Shown here one piece after another: positions 21,901 to 30,874 of a stretch of DNA of 64,000 nucleotides. Location of the stretch: the NCBI RefSeq assembly GCF_900111325.1, contig NZ_FOGW01000007.1, positions 1 through 64,000 on the forward strand, written 5' to 3'. The number at the start of each line of letters is the position of its first letter. Within the stretch, counting starts at the first letter, position 1. This DNA is from Lachnobacterium bovis. GTDB taxonomy: Bacteria > Bacillota > Clostridia > Lachnospirales > Lachnospiraceae. The notes beneath the pieces were generated by a model, which had not been told where the DNA came from, made no database searches, and saw nothing but the letters and a program-made list of their open reading frames with translations. Position numbers and translations under genes: made by a program.

Positions 21901-23013
21901 ATGATTTTTCAAATCAATAGCTTATGGCAAGTAATTGGATGGTGTTTAGTGTTTGCAGGTCTTATTCTTGTCAATGAATTTGGACGCCGTAGTAAGATGG
22001 GAGGCATGATTGTCTTCGTGATTATTCCGGCTATTTTAACGTGTTATTTTATCGCTATTCATTGTAACGCATTTGGAGGATCTTCTAATCCAACTATGGC
22101 ATATATGGATGGATGGTTCCATTATTTTAAACTTTATGCGGCTGATATAGGTTGTGTAGGTTTTATGATGATTAAATACAAATGGGGTATCGGTAAAGAA
22201 AAATGGTTCGCTTGGTGGCCTTGGTTTATTGTTTCTGCTAATATTATGATTGCAAATGTATCAGATATTGAATCAGCACTTGCAGCATATAAGATTGCAG
22301 GAAACTTATCTGGAGCTTGGTGGGCTTCAAATGAAGGTGTATTTATTTATGGTGGTTGGTGGAATGTTGTTAATGCACTTGCAGGTCTTATCAACATTTT
22401 TTGTATGACAGGTTGTGTTTATCTTTATACCTCTAAGGATAAGAATCAATCAGATATGTTATGGCCAGATATGACAGTGTGGTTTATAGTTGCATATGAC
22501 ATTTGGAACTTTGAGTATACATATCTTAACCTTCCTACACATTCATGGTACTGTGGAGTTGCTCTTCTTCTTGCACCTACATTTGCTAATGCGCTTTGGA
22601 ACAAGGGTGCGTGGATTCAAAACCGTGCAAATACACTTGCAATCTGGTGTATGTGGGCTCAGATAGTTCCATTATTCCAGCTTAAAGGTACATTTGCAGC
22701 AGCGTTACCTCGTGTATATGGTGGAGCATCTAAAGCAGGTGTCACAACTATGATGCTTTATGATAAAGCGATTGAACTTTATAATGCAGGACAGGGCAAG
22801 AGTGCAGAAGTTGGTAAGGTTATTTCAAAACTTGGAATAACAGCAGATCCATCAATGCAAAGTCTTGTTGCAATGCTTTCAGTAGGTGTGAATGTAATTT
22901 GCATTTCTGTTATTATTAAGAAGTCAATTCAGAATAAGTGTAATCCTTATTCAAATGAAGTATTTAAAGGAACAAAAGATTACGAAGAAGCACTTGCGCG
23001 TTCACAGAGATAA
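21901..23013 (+). CDS. DUF5692-family membrane protein
   Basis: This 370-residue, tryptophan-rich protein has about nine membrane segments. Landmarks are LVNEFGRRSKMGG (residues 23-35), YMDGWFHYFKLYAADIGCVG, WFAWWPWFIVSANIMIANV and VAYDIWNFEYTYLNLPTHSW. This is the DUF5692 family of gut Firmicutes, whose function is unknown. GAGGGAGG gives a strong ribosome binding site. It is a single-gene unit. Confidence 0.75.
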   Translation: MIFQINSLWQVIGWCLVFAGLILVNEFGRRSKMGGMIVFVIIPAILTCYFIAIHCNAFGGSSNPTMAYMDGWFHYFKLYAADIGCVGFMMIKYKWGIGKEKWFAWWPWFIVSANIMIANVSDIESALAAYKIAGNLSGAWWASNEGVFIYGGWWNVVNALAGLINIFCMTGCVYLYTSKDKNQSDMLWPDMTVWFIVAYDIWNFEYTYLNLPTHSWYCGVALLLAPTFANALWNKGAWIQNRANTLAIWCMWAQIVPLFQLKGTFAAALPRVYGGASKAGVTTMMLYDKAIELYNAGQGKSAEVGKVISKLGITADPSMQSLVAMLSVGVNVICISVIIKKSIQNKCNPYSNEVFKGTKDYEEALARSQR

Positions 23014-23021
23014 TTTTTTTT

Positions 23022-23094
23022 AAGAGATGATCATATCATTGATATGTACCAAGAATTTTGGACACATATCACATAATGATTGTCTCTTTTTTTA
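23022..23094 (+). terminator. Terminator of the DUF5692 gene
   Basis: AAGAGA at 23022-23027 pairs with TCTCTT at 23083-23088 around an inner imperfect hairpin (GATATGT / ACATATC), followed by a T-run. Confidence 0.6.
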
Positions 23095-23156
23095 TTTTCA
23101 CATAGCTATGTTCTCTTTTTTATTTTCACATAACTATGTTCTCTTTTTTATTTTCA
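23082..23156. repeat. Tandem 29-base repeat, about 2.6 copies
   Basis: The unit TCTCTTTTTTATTTTCACAT continues A(G/A)CTATGT. The first copy starts in the terminator tail. Each unit carries ACATAGCTATGT, a perfect 12-base palindrome in copy one and imperfect in copy two. It looks like slippage duplication of the terminator end. Confidence 0.65.
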
Positions 23157-23258
23157 AAAATAATACTTAACAGAGTTATTTTTTCTAAAAAAAACACGAA
23201 ATAAGATACGAGTGATGGACTTTAGAGGTGAGTTTAGTTTTCTGAGGGGGAATACAAA

Positions 23259-23594
23259 ATGGAAGATATTTATCAAATGGCGGAAGAAATACTAAGATAT
23301 ATAGTTGAATTTTCCACTGTTTTGTTAGAGCTTTTTGGTATTTGTATTTTGGTGTATACGGCAATTAAAAGCTTTATTTTTTGGTTAAAAAAGGACGAAT
23401 CAATAAGATTGGTGTTGGCACAAGGGATTGCGCTAGCACTTGAATTTAAGCTGGGTGGTGAGGTGTTAAGAACGGTTGTTGTTAGAGAATGGTCTGAGCT
23501 TGGAATTTTAGGCGCGATTATTATTTTAAGAGCAGCGTTAACTTTTTTAATCCATTGGGAAATAAAAAATGAAAAAAAAGCAATGAAAAGTTAG
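23259..23594 (+). CDS. DUF1622-family membrane protein
   Basis: The 111-residue protein has three hydrophobic segments (about residues 15-42, 50-68 and 78-98) and the family pattern LLELFGICILVYTAIKSF, LAQGIALALEFKLGGEVLRT and GAIIILRAALTFLIHWEI. The function of DUF1622 is unknown. GAGGGGG precedes the ATG. Confidence 0.8.
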   Translation: MEDIYQMAEEILRYIVEFSTVLLELFGICILVYTAIKSFIFWLKKDESIRLVLAQGIALALEFKLGGEVLRTVVVREWSELGILGAIIILRAALTFLIHWEIKNEKKAMKS

Positions 23595-23632
23595 TTTGCC
23601 ATATAAAACATGGAGGAAGTGAGTTGAATTAT

Positions 23633-23660
23633 TTGAAAAAATATATTCGAGTGCTATAAT
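23633..23660 (+). promoter_or_regulatory. Promoter of the metal-ATPase operon
   Basis: TTGAAA (23633-23638), 16 bases, TATAAT (23655-23660), 38 bases before the first gene. Confidence 0.6.
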
Positions 23661-23697
23661 TTAGTCTACACTAATTATTGAAAAGGAGATACAGGAT

Positions 23698-23991
23698 ATG
23701 AACAAATGGAGTAAATTAGGAGTTTTTGCAGGAGGAGTTTTATTTGGAACTGCAGGAATTGGTATTTTAAAGAGCAAAGATGCAAAGAAAGCATACACAA
23801 ATTGTACTGCAGCAGTACTTCGTTGCAAAGATACAGTTCTTAAAACTACAGACAATATTCGTGAAAATTGCGAAGATATTTATGCAGATGCAATTGATAT
23901 CAATGAAAAGAGATATGCAGCTGAAGATGCTAAAAAATTAGAGGAAGCAAGAGCATTAGTTGCTGAAGCTGACGAGATAAAGGAAAAGTAA
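23698..23991 (+). CDS. DUF6110-family protein
   Basis: The 97-residue protein starts with one hydrophobic helix (SKLGVFAGGVLFGTAGIGIL, residues 5-24) and then a long charged helix ending AEADEIKEK. DAKKAYTNCTAAVLRCKD is the family hallmark, with two cysteines. DUF6110 genes usually sit directly before a metal P-type ATPase, as here (3-base gap). It is probably a small membrane partner; the exact role is unknown. Confidence 0.7.
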   Translation: MNKWSKLGVFAGGVLFGTAGIGILKSKDAKKAYTNCTAAVLRCKDTVLKTTDNIRENCEDIYADAIDINEKRYAAEDAKKLEEARALVAEADEIKEK

Positions 23992-23994
23992 TTT

Positions 23995-26103
23995 ATGAAA
24001 TATGTGATTAGACATGAGTCAGTTAACAGGATAAGAATTCACTGTGCGATAACAAGAATGTCTATGTCAACTGCTGATGTTATTGAATATTATTTAGCGG
24101 ATAAAGAGTTTGTTGTTTCTGTTAAGGTCTATGAAAGAACAGGCGATGCAACTATTCGTTATAAATCAGGAAAACGTCAGGAATTATTACAGTGTTTAGA
24201 GGAATTAGATGTAGAAGATGAAAAAGTTATTGCATTAGTTCCAGAAAATACTGGTCGAGAGCTAAATCGCTATTATCAAGAACGTCTTATGTCGATGGTG
24301 GGCTATCGTGTGCTAAAAAAATTATTTATGCCAGCACCAATACGCGTAGCCGTTACCTGTTTGCGTTCAATTAAATATATTTTTCAAGGATTATCTACAT
24401 TATTGCATGGTAAAATTGAAGTACCATTATTAGATGCCGTTGCTATTTCGGCCTCCATTCTTAGAGGAGATTATAGTACAGCATCTTCAGTTATGTTCTT
24501 ATTAGGAGCAGGCGAACTGTTAGAGGAATGGACACATCAAAAATCTGTAAATGATTTAGCAAAATCCATGGCGTTAAAGGTTGATAAAGTATGGTTACAT
24601 ACAGAACTTAACGATGTTTTAGTAGATATAAGAGATATACAAAAAGGTGATAAGATAGTTATACGTACTTCTAGTATTATTCCGTTAGACGGAAAAGTTG
24701 TAGCGGGAGAGGTACAGGTTAACCAGTCCTCTATGACTGGAGAATCTTTGCCAGTATCAAAGGAAATTGGAGATTTCGTATATGCAGGAACTGTTGTAGA
24801 AGATGGTGAATGTGTTGTAGAAGTAGCTAAAACAAGTGGAACTGGTAAATATGATCAAATTATTCATATGATAGAAGATTCTGAAAAACTAAAATCTGGT
24901 ACAGAAGAAAAAGCATTTCATTTGGCAGATAGATTGGTTCCGTATTCATTAATTGGAACAGGTCTTACTTGGTTGTTGACCAGAAATGTTTCAAAAGCAA
25001 TTTCATTTTTAATGGTTGATTTTTCTTGTGCTTTAAAGCTATCTATGCCATTAACTGTACTATCAGCGATACGTGAAGCGGGTGAATATAATATTACTGC
25101 AAAAGGTGGCAAATATTTAGAAGCTATCGCTAAAGCTGATACAATAGTTTTTGATAAAACAGGAACTTTGACTAAGGCAACACCTACTTTTGCTCAGATA
25201 ACAACATTTAATGGAATAGATGAGACTGAAGCGTTAAGAATAGCTGCTTGTCTAGAGGAACATTATCCTCATTCTATGGCAAATGCTGTTGTTAAGGAAG
25301 CAGAGGATCGTGGAATAATGCACGAAGAGATGCATTCAAAAGTAAAATATATAATTGCGCATGGTATTGAAAGTGAAGTAGATGGCAAAAGTGCAATAAT
25401 TGGAAGTTATCACTATATTTTTGAGGATGCAGGCTGTGAGTTGTCAGAGGAAGAGGCAAGAATAATTAAGAATCTTCCACAAGAGTATTCGCATTTATTT
25501 ATGGCTATAGATGGAAAACTTAAAGCAGTTATTGATATTTATGATCCTATTAGAAAAGAATCAAAAGATATTATTCAAAAATTGCATGAGATGGGATTTA
25601 CATCTGTTTGCATGTTAACAGGAGATAATAAAAAGACAGCAAAGTCTGTGGTAAGTAAATTAAATATTGATCATTATCATGCAGAAGTTTTGCCGGAAGA
25701 TAAGGCTATGTATATTCGCAAATTAAAGGAGCAAGGACACACGGTTGTTATGGTAGGAGATGGTGTAAATGATACACCAGCACTTTCTGAAGCCGATTGT
25801 GGAATAGCAGTATCAGATGGAGCGGCTATTGCTAGAGAGGTGGCAGATGTAATTATAGGAGATGATAACTTATATCGATTGCTTACAATTCGACAAATTA
25901 GCCAAAGCATGATGGAAAGAATTCGACATAATTATCATTTTATAGTTGGATTTAATTCGTTGTTAATAGGGCTTGGTGTAGCAGGAGTACTTACTCCGTC
26001 AGCATCAGCTTTATTCCATAATACATCAACAGTTTACGCAGGTATCCATAGTATGTGTGATCTTTTACCAGAAAAGGAGGAAGAAAACGATGAAATGGCA
26101 TAA
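23995..26103 (+). CDS. P1B-type heavy-metal ATPase
   Basis: This 702-residue protein contains TGES (near 248), the phosphorylation site DKTGT (Asp 387), the metal-ATPase HP motif in HYPHSM (near 420) and GDGVNDTPAL (near 588). The membrane metal-site motif is SCALKLS (Cys 345), not CPC, as in a branch of manganese or zinc-type pumps. The N-terminal domain (1-75) looks like an HMA fold without CxxC. It should export a transition metal with ATP. It overlaps a 26-residue gene. Confidence 0.85.
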   Translation: MKYVIRHESVNRIRIHCAITRMSMSTADVIEYYLADKEFVVSVKVYERTGDATIRYKSGKRQELLQCLEELDVEDEKVIALVPENTGRELNRYYQERLMSMVGYRVLKKLFMPAPIRVAVTCLRSIKYIFQGLSTLLHGKIEVPLLDAVAISASILRGDYSTASSVMFLLGAGELLEEWTHQKSVNDLAKSMALKVDKVWLHTELNDVLVDIRDIQKGDKIVIRTSSIIPLDGKVVAGEVQVNQSSMTGESLPVSKEIGDFVYAGTVVEDGECVVEVAKTSGTGKYDQIIHMIEDSEKLKSGTEEKAFHLADRLVPYSLIGTGLTWLLTRNVSKAISFLMVDFSCALKLSMPLTVLSAIREAGEYNITAKGGKYLEAIAKADTIVFDKTGTLTKATPTFAQITTFNGIDETEALRIAACLEEHYPHSMANAVVKEAEDRGIMHEEMHSKVKYIIAHGIESEVDGKSAIIGSYHYIFEDAGCELSEEEARIIKNLPQEYSHLFMAIDGKLKAVIDIYDPIRKESKDIIQKLHEMGFTSVCMLTGDNKKTAKSVVSKLNIDHYHAEVLPEDKAMYIRKLKEQGHTVVMVGDGVNDTPALSEADCGIAVSDGAAIAREVADVIIGDDNLYRLLTIRQISQSMMERIRHNYHFIVGFNSLLIGLGVAGVLTPSASALFHNTSTVYAGIHSMCDLLPEKEEENDEMA

Positions 26104-26170
26104 AATGTTTGGCTGCTGTGCTGTAATATTTATGATATTAACAATAATTACAGGCTATGAAAAAAAATAA
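26090..26170 (+). CDS. 26-residue membrane peptide
   Basis: MKWHKMFGCCAVIFMILTII then TGYEKK: a basic start, one hydrophobic helix with a Cys-Cys pair, and a charged end. GGAGG is 7 bases before the ATG, inside the end of the ATPase gene, so translation is coupled. A small regulatory subunit or metal-binding helper for the ATPase is a fair guess. Confidence 0.55.
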   Translation: MKWHKMFGCCAVIFMILTIITGYEKK

Positions 26171-26194
26171 ATAATTTTCTATATGAAAAGTAAT

Positions 26195-26241
26195 AAAAAG
26201 TGTACTAAAAAGGAAAATTCCTTCTTTAGTACACTTTTTTA
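26195..26241 (+). terminator. Terminator of the metal-ATPase operon
   Basis: AAAAAGTGTACTAAA pairs with TTTAGTACACTTTTT over 15 bp; the tail is T-rich. Confidence 0.9.
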
Positions 26242-26414
26242 ATATAAAAAATAAAAATGTCTCTATTTAAAGAATGTTCCGATAAAAAACATATGAAGTA
26301 TGCGAAAAATGTGAGGAGAAAAATTTATTTACAGCTATTTGTATTATATGGAAAGAGTAGAGAATTTAATTTTGAGGGAATAACATAGTGTCGGAAAAGT
26401 AAGGAGGAATAAAG

Positions 26415-28445
26415 TTGAAAGAAAAAACTAAAAACAAAGTAGCACCGTTTAATTCGATTGCTGGAAAATTATTAATCAGTGTTGTTCCTATGATTGCGAT
26501 TTCTTTTTTTATTGTTGCAGGTGTAATATTTAGCGTCGCAAAGAATGTGATTGTAGGAGACGCTCAGAATGCTTTAGTGCAAGAAACTAGAGCAAATTCG
26601 CAAGACATAGGCAGAATCTTAGCGAATAGAAAGGGATACTATAGTGCGATAGCAGATTTTTTATCTAACAACGAGGTTGGTGGAACTAAAGAAATAGTAT
26701 CAACTTTTAAATATACTTCTAAGATATATAGTGATATGTATCCAGGTTTCTTTGGATATTTTGAAGGTGAAAAATATATTGATATGACAGGTTGGGAACC
26801 AACATCAGACTTTGATCCTACTAAAAGAGCTTGGTATATCACTGGAAGTGGTAAAAATGAAATGACATGGGGAGTACCATATTTAGATTCAACAAGTGGA
26901 GGGTATAATGTATCTGTTTCAAGAGAAGTAACGACACCATCAGGGAAAAAAGGTGTAATAGCTGCAGACTTATATCTTAAAGATATTGGTGAAAGAGTTT
27001 CAAAATATAGACCTTCTGGTACAGGAAGAGTTGTGTTGATGGATGATTCTTTGACAATAATTGCTTCTTCATTGAAGGGTTATGTTGGAACTTCAGCAGA
27101 AAAACATACAGAAAATCCAGTAACAATAGCTATTGCTAAAGAACTTAGAGCTGGTAAAAGTGGTATTCAAATTATAACGGGTGACGGTGGACAAAAGTAT
27201 TATATAGCCATAGAAGTTATTCCAGATACAAAGTGGACTATGATTTCTTATATCAAGGAAGCAGATGTTATTTCTGAAATAACCAAATTGAAATACTTAA
27301 CAGTTGTTATTGTTGCTGTTATGTTGCTATTGGCGATATTATTGTTAGTATTCTCTGTTAGAAGATATATAACATCACCTGTTGCAAAGCTTACAGGTAA
27401 TATTGTAAGTATTACGGAAAATGATTTTACTGTGGATATTCAAAGTAAGGGTAAAGATGAGATTAGTATAATGAATGCGAGTATGCATAAATTTGTAGAC
27501 AATATGCAAAAAGCATTGATTCAGATGAGAAATGAAACCGATAAGTTAATGGAATTATCAGATAATAGTAGAAAATCATCAGAAAACATGAATACTCAGG
27601 CTCAAGAACAATCAAGTTCAATGGAACAAATTTCACAGACAATGGATGGAATTTCTAGTGCAGTAGCAGAGTTGGCGGAAAATGCAACAGAACTAGCCCA
27701 AATGGTTTCAGATTTAACAGACCAAGGTCAAAATATTGGAGTAACTATGAAAGAACTAGTTGAAAAAGCTGATCAAGGACAAAGAGAAATGGTTGCTGCA
27801 AATCATGATATGGAAGCAATTTCAGCATCTATGGATGATATGAATAATGTTGTAAAAACAGTTGAAGAATCAACAAAGAGAATTACAGGTATTGTAGAGA
27901 TGATTAATTCAATTGCTGAGCAAACTAATTTACTTTCACTTAATGCGTCAATCGAAGCTGCAAGAGCTGGAGATGCTGGACGAGGTTTTGCAGTTGTAGC
28001 ATCAGAAATTGGATCATTAGCTAACGAAAGTGCTAACTCAAGTCAAGAGATTGGTAAGATAATTGGCGAAGTTATGGAGCAGATTTTTAGTTTGACAACA
28101 AAATCATCAGAAAATATGGAAGATATCCAAAAGAGTACAGGTGCTGTTAAAGTTGCTCAAAGTGCGTTTGAAGAATTATACAATAATTTAGACCAAGCAA
28201 GTAGTACTATGAAAAATATGATTAAGATGATTAATACAATTGATGATATTTCAAATAGTGTTGCTGCTATTTCAGAGGAACAATCAGCTAGTGCGGAAGA
28301 GGTAATGGCAACTGTTCAAAATATTACTGAAGCTGCAATTGAAGTTGCAAATGAAAGTAAAGGTGCAGCGGAAATGGCTACTGATGTATCAGATGCAGCA
28401 GAAACTATTAAGACATTTGTTGATACCTTTAAGTTAGAAAAATAA
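26415..28445 (+). CDS. Methyl-accepting chemotaxis protein with dCache sensor
   Basis: The 676-residue protein starts at TTG 26415, 8 bases after AAGGAGG. Order: membrane helix (about 20-42), extracytoplasmic dCache sensor (about 45-285, with DFDPTKRAWY), second helix (about 292-314), HAMP (to about 367) and the signalling helices, whose tip EQTNLLSLNASIEAARAGDA is near residue 505. It should sense a small ligand, often an amino acid, and control CheA. An amino acid importer follows after a terminator. Confidence 0.92.
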   Translation: MKEKTKNKVAPFNSIAGKLLISVVPMIAISFFIVAGVIFSVAKNVIVGDAQNALVQETRANSQDIGRILANRKGYYSAIADFLSNNEVGGTKEIVSTFKYTSKIYSDMYPGFFGYFEGEKYIDMTGWEPTSDFDPTKRAWYITGSGKNEMTWGVPYLDSTSGGYNVSVSREVTTPSGKKGVIAADLYLKDIGERVSKYRPSGTGRVVLMDDSLTIIASSLKGYVGTSAEKHTENPVTIAIAKELRAGKSGIQIITGDGGQKYYIAIEVIPDTKWTMISYIKEADVISEITKLKYLTVVIVAVMLLLAILLLVFSVRRYITSPVAKLTGNIVSITENDFTVDIQSKGKDEISIMNASMHKFVDNMQKALIQMRNETDKLMELSDNSRKSSENMNTQAQEQSSSMEQISQTMDGISSAVAELAENATELAQMVSDLTDQGQNIGVTMKELVEKADQGQREMVAANHDMEAISASMDDMNNVVKTVEESTKRITGIVEMINSIAEQTNLLSLNASIEAARAGDAGRGFAVVASEIGSLANESANSSQEIGKIIGEVMEQIFSLTTKSSENMEDIQKSTGAVKVAQSAFEELYNNLDQASSTMKNMIKMINTIDDISNSVAAISEEQSASAEEVMATVQNITEAAIEVANESKGAAEMATDVSDAAETIKTFVDTFKLEK

Positions 28446-28486
28446 AAATGATAAATAAGACAATAAAAAAATAATAAGATAATAAT

Positions 28487-28524
28487 AAAAAATGGCTGTG
28501 TCTAAGGACATGGCCATTTTTTGT
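28487..28524 (+). terminator. Terminator of the chemoreceptor gene
   Basis: AAAAAATGGC pairs with GCCATTTTTT; the loop region GTGTCTAAGGACAT pairs further. Confidence 0.85.
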
Positions 28525-28542
28525 GATAAGTTTTTTCTATAG

Positions 28543-28588
28543 TTAACGATAAAGATAATCTACTTTTATAATTCCTACCAAAATGGTA
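28543..28588 (+). promoter_or_regulatory. Promoter and palindrome before the amino acid importer
   Basis: TTAACG (28543-28548), 18 bases, TATAAT (28567-28572). TACCA-AAA-TGGTA (28576-28588) lies at the expected transcription start, a likely repressor site. Confidence 0.45.
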
Positions 28589-28681
28589 GAATATACACAT
28601 CAAAAGATTATATATCATATAAACAATGAAAATAACAAAAGTAAAATTTTGTATTTGAACGGTGAGAGGAGACAAAGGAGC

Positions 28682-29557
28682 ATGAAAAAAACAATTTTAA
28701 GTAAAGTAAAAAAATTAACGAGTTTATTGCTGATAGGATTAATGTTAACAAGTGTATTTACAGGATGTACTACTACAAAAGCAGATAGTAGTAACAAGAA
28801 AACGGTATACAGAACGTTAAAGGAAATTAAAAAGAGTGGAAAAATAAACATTGGTGTGTTTTCAGATAAAAGTCCTTTTGGTTATGTGGACAAAAATGGT
28901 AAATATGCTGGATATGATGTTTATTTTGCAAATAGAATCGCAAAAGATTTAGGTGTTGATGCTAATTTTGTATCAGTTGAAGCTGCTAACAGAATTGAAT
29001 ATCTTCAAACTGGTAAAGTAGATATTATTTTAGCAAACTTTACAGTAACAAAAGAAAGAGCTGAAGAAGTTGATTTTGCACTTCCATACATGAACGTTGC
29101 ACTAGGTGTTGTTTCACCTTCGAATAAAGTGATTAAAAAATTAGATCAAATCGGAGCAAAAGATGAAGTGATTGTTATTTCAGGAACAACAGCTGAAACT
29201 TATCTTACTAAGAATTATCCGAAAATTAAATTACAAAAATATGATGCTTATGCAGAAGCAAAAACAGCTTTTGAAAATAAAAACGGTGTTGCTTGGGCAA
29301 ATGATAATACTGAAGTAATTGCTTTTGCAAAAGAAAATAAAGGCTACACAGTAGGTATTTCTTCATTAGGTGATAATGATACAATTGCACCAGCAGTTAC
29401 AAAAGGCAATAAGACATTGCTTAAATGGTTAAATGATGAGACTAAAGCATTAGGAAAAGAATCATTCTTCCATAAAAATTATGAGAAAACATTAGTAGAT
29501 ACATATGGTGCTGACTATGAAGAAATATTAGTTGTAGAAGGTGGAAAGGTTAAATAA
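28682..29557 (+). CDS. Amino acid ABC transporter, substrate-binding lipoprotein
   Basis: The protein has 291 residues. The signal peptide ends in LTSVFTGC, a lipobox with Cys at about 30. The rest is a family-3 binding protein: IGVFSDKSPFGYVDKNGKYA, YDVYFANRIAKDLGVD and ANFTVTKERAEEVDFALPY. ATG 28682 has AAAGGAG; the longer frame from 28583 is unlikely because it precedes the signal peptide. It binds a polar amino acid (cystine, glutamine or aspartate types are closest) outside the membrane. First gene of a four-gene operon. Confidence 0.9.
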   Translation: MKKTILSKVKKLTSLLLIGLMLTSVFTGCTTTKADSSNKKTVYRTLKEIKKSGKINIGVFSDKSPFGYVDKNGKYAGYDVYFANRIAKDLGVDANFVSVEAANRIEYLQTGKVDIILANFTVTKERAEEVDFALPYMNVALGVVSPSNKVIKKLDQIGAKDEVIVISGTTAETYLTKNYPKIKLQKYDAYAEAKTAFENKNGVAWANDNTEVIAFAKENKGYTVGISSLGDNDTIAPAVTKGNKTLLKWLNDETKALGKESFFHKNYEKTLVDTYGADYEEILVVEGGKVK

Positions 29558-29559
29558 TA

Positions 29560-30219
29560 ATGGATAAAGATATATTAGTTTCATATATCCCATTATATAA
29601 AAATGCATTGCTTTTGACATTAAAGATTGGATGGCAGGGAATTGGCCTCAGCATGATTATAGGTCTTGCTGGGGCTGCTGTCCTTCATTTTAAAGTTAAA
29701 GTTATAAAAAATATTGTGGGAATATATGTTGAATTGTTTAGAAATACACCCTTATTAGTTCAATTGTTTTTTATTTATTTTGCTTTACCAAAGATAGGAG
29801 TGAATATATCAGCAGAAATTTGTGGAATGCTAGGTATTGGATTATTAGGGGGAGCGTATATGATAGAAACTTTTAGAAGCGGATTAGAGACTATTCCTGT
29901 AATGCAGTCAGAAAGTGCTCTTAGTTTAGGCTTAGATAAACGTCAGACATTTTTGTATGTAATTTTACCACAAGCTTTTTCAGCAGTTGTGCCAGGATTA
30001 ACTGCAAATATAATTTTTTTATTAAAGGAGACATCTGTTTTTTCAACAATAAGTTTGATGGATTTGATGTTTACAGCTAAAGATTTAATAGGTATGTATG
30101 CAAAAACAATTGAATGTCTGTTTTTATTAGTAGTATTTTATTTTATAATGATTCTCCCTGTTTCTATAATAGGAATGATAGTAGAAAGGAAAACACGTTA
30201 TGCAGAGTTTGGGGATTGA
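29560..30219 (+). CDS. Amino acid ABC transporter permease 1
   Basis: The 219-residue HisM/GlnP-type permease has about five membrane segments. YVELFRNTPLLVQLFFIYF near residue 58 and the EAA loop ESALSLGLDKRQTFLYVILP near 127 contact the ATPase. It starts 2 bases after the binding-protein gene and overlaps the second permease by 20 bases. It probably forms a heterodimer with that permease. Confidence 0.92.
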   Translation: MDKDILVSYIPLYKNALLLTLKIGWQGIGLSMIIGLAGAAVLHFKVKVIKNIVGIYVELFRNTPLLVQLFFIYFALPKIGVNISAEICGMLGIGLLGGAYMIETFRSGLETIPVMQSESALSLGLDKRQTFLYVILPQAFSAVVPGLTANIIFLLKETSVFSTISLMDLMFTAKDLIGMYAKTIECLFLLVVFYFIMILPVSIIGMIVERKTRYAEFGD

Positions 30220-30874
30220 TGTGTTGTTGAAAGGTTCTAATTTCAGTAGATTGCTACAGGGATTGTATGTTGCGTTGGAAATTAGTTTTGTTTCAGTGAC
30301 AATAAGTATTTTGCTTGGATTAATAGTCGGAGTACTTATGACTTTGAAAAATCCAATTTTATGTTTTATTTTAAAAATATATTTAGAGGTTGTAAGAATT
30401 ATTCCGCAGATGGTACTGTTATTTGTTGTATATTTTGGAACAACTAGAGTCTTTGGTATGGATTTGTTAGCCGAGACTTCAGCAATTATTGTTTTTGTTT
30501 TTTGGGGAGTTGCTGAAATGGGGGACTTAGTAAGAGGTGCAATAAAAAGCATTCCTACGATTCAATTTGAATCAGCATATGCATTAGGAATGAATAAATT
30601 TCAGGTTTATGTTTATATTATTCTTCCACAGACATTAAGAAGACTCATACCATTATCAATAAATTTGATTACAAGGATGATAAAAACAACTTCACTTGTT
30701 GTGATGGTTGGAATTGTTGAAGTATTAAAGGTGGCGCAACAGATTATTGAAGCTAATAGAACAACTTCGCCTAATGCAGCCTTTGGTGTATTTGGAGTTG
30801 TATTTATAATGTATTTTTTAATTTGTTGGCCAATTAGCAGATTAAGTATTTATTTAGAAAAAAGGTGGGCATAG
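30200..30874 (+). CDS. Amino acid ABC transporter permease 2
   Basis: This 224-residue permease of the same family has YLEVVRIIPQMVLLFVVYFG and the EAA loop ESAYALGMNKFQVYVYIILP. The GAAAGG site and ATG at 30200 lie in the previous gene, so the two are coupled. Stop and next ATG are adjacent (TAGATG). Confidence 0.92.
   Translation: MQSLGIDVLLKGSNFSRLLQGLYVALEISFVSVTISILLGLIVGVLMTLKNPILCFILKIYLEVVRIIPQMVLLFVVYFGTTRVFGMDLLAETSAIIVFVFWGVAEMGDLVRGAIKSIPTIQFESAYALGMNKFQVYVYIILPQTLRRLIPLSINLITRMIKTTSLVVMVGIVEVLKVAQQIIEANRTTSPNAAFGVFGVVFIMYFLICWPISRLSIYLEKRWA

Noticed and set aside
23082..23156. Possible CRISPR-like array
   Set aside because: Units abut without spacers and are mostly T-rich terminator tail; it is a simple tandem duplication.
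28583..28681. Longer N-terminus for the amino acid binding lipoprotein
   Set aside because: The extra 33 residues precede a standard signal peptide with lipobox, and AAAGGAG sits before ATG 28682.
30127..30552. Minus-strand frame of 141 codons across the two amino acid permease genes
   Set aside because: It is antisense to two well-supported coupled permeases and has no start signal.
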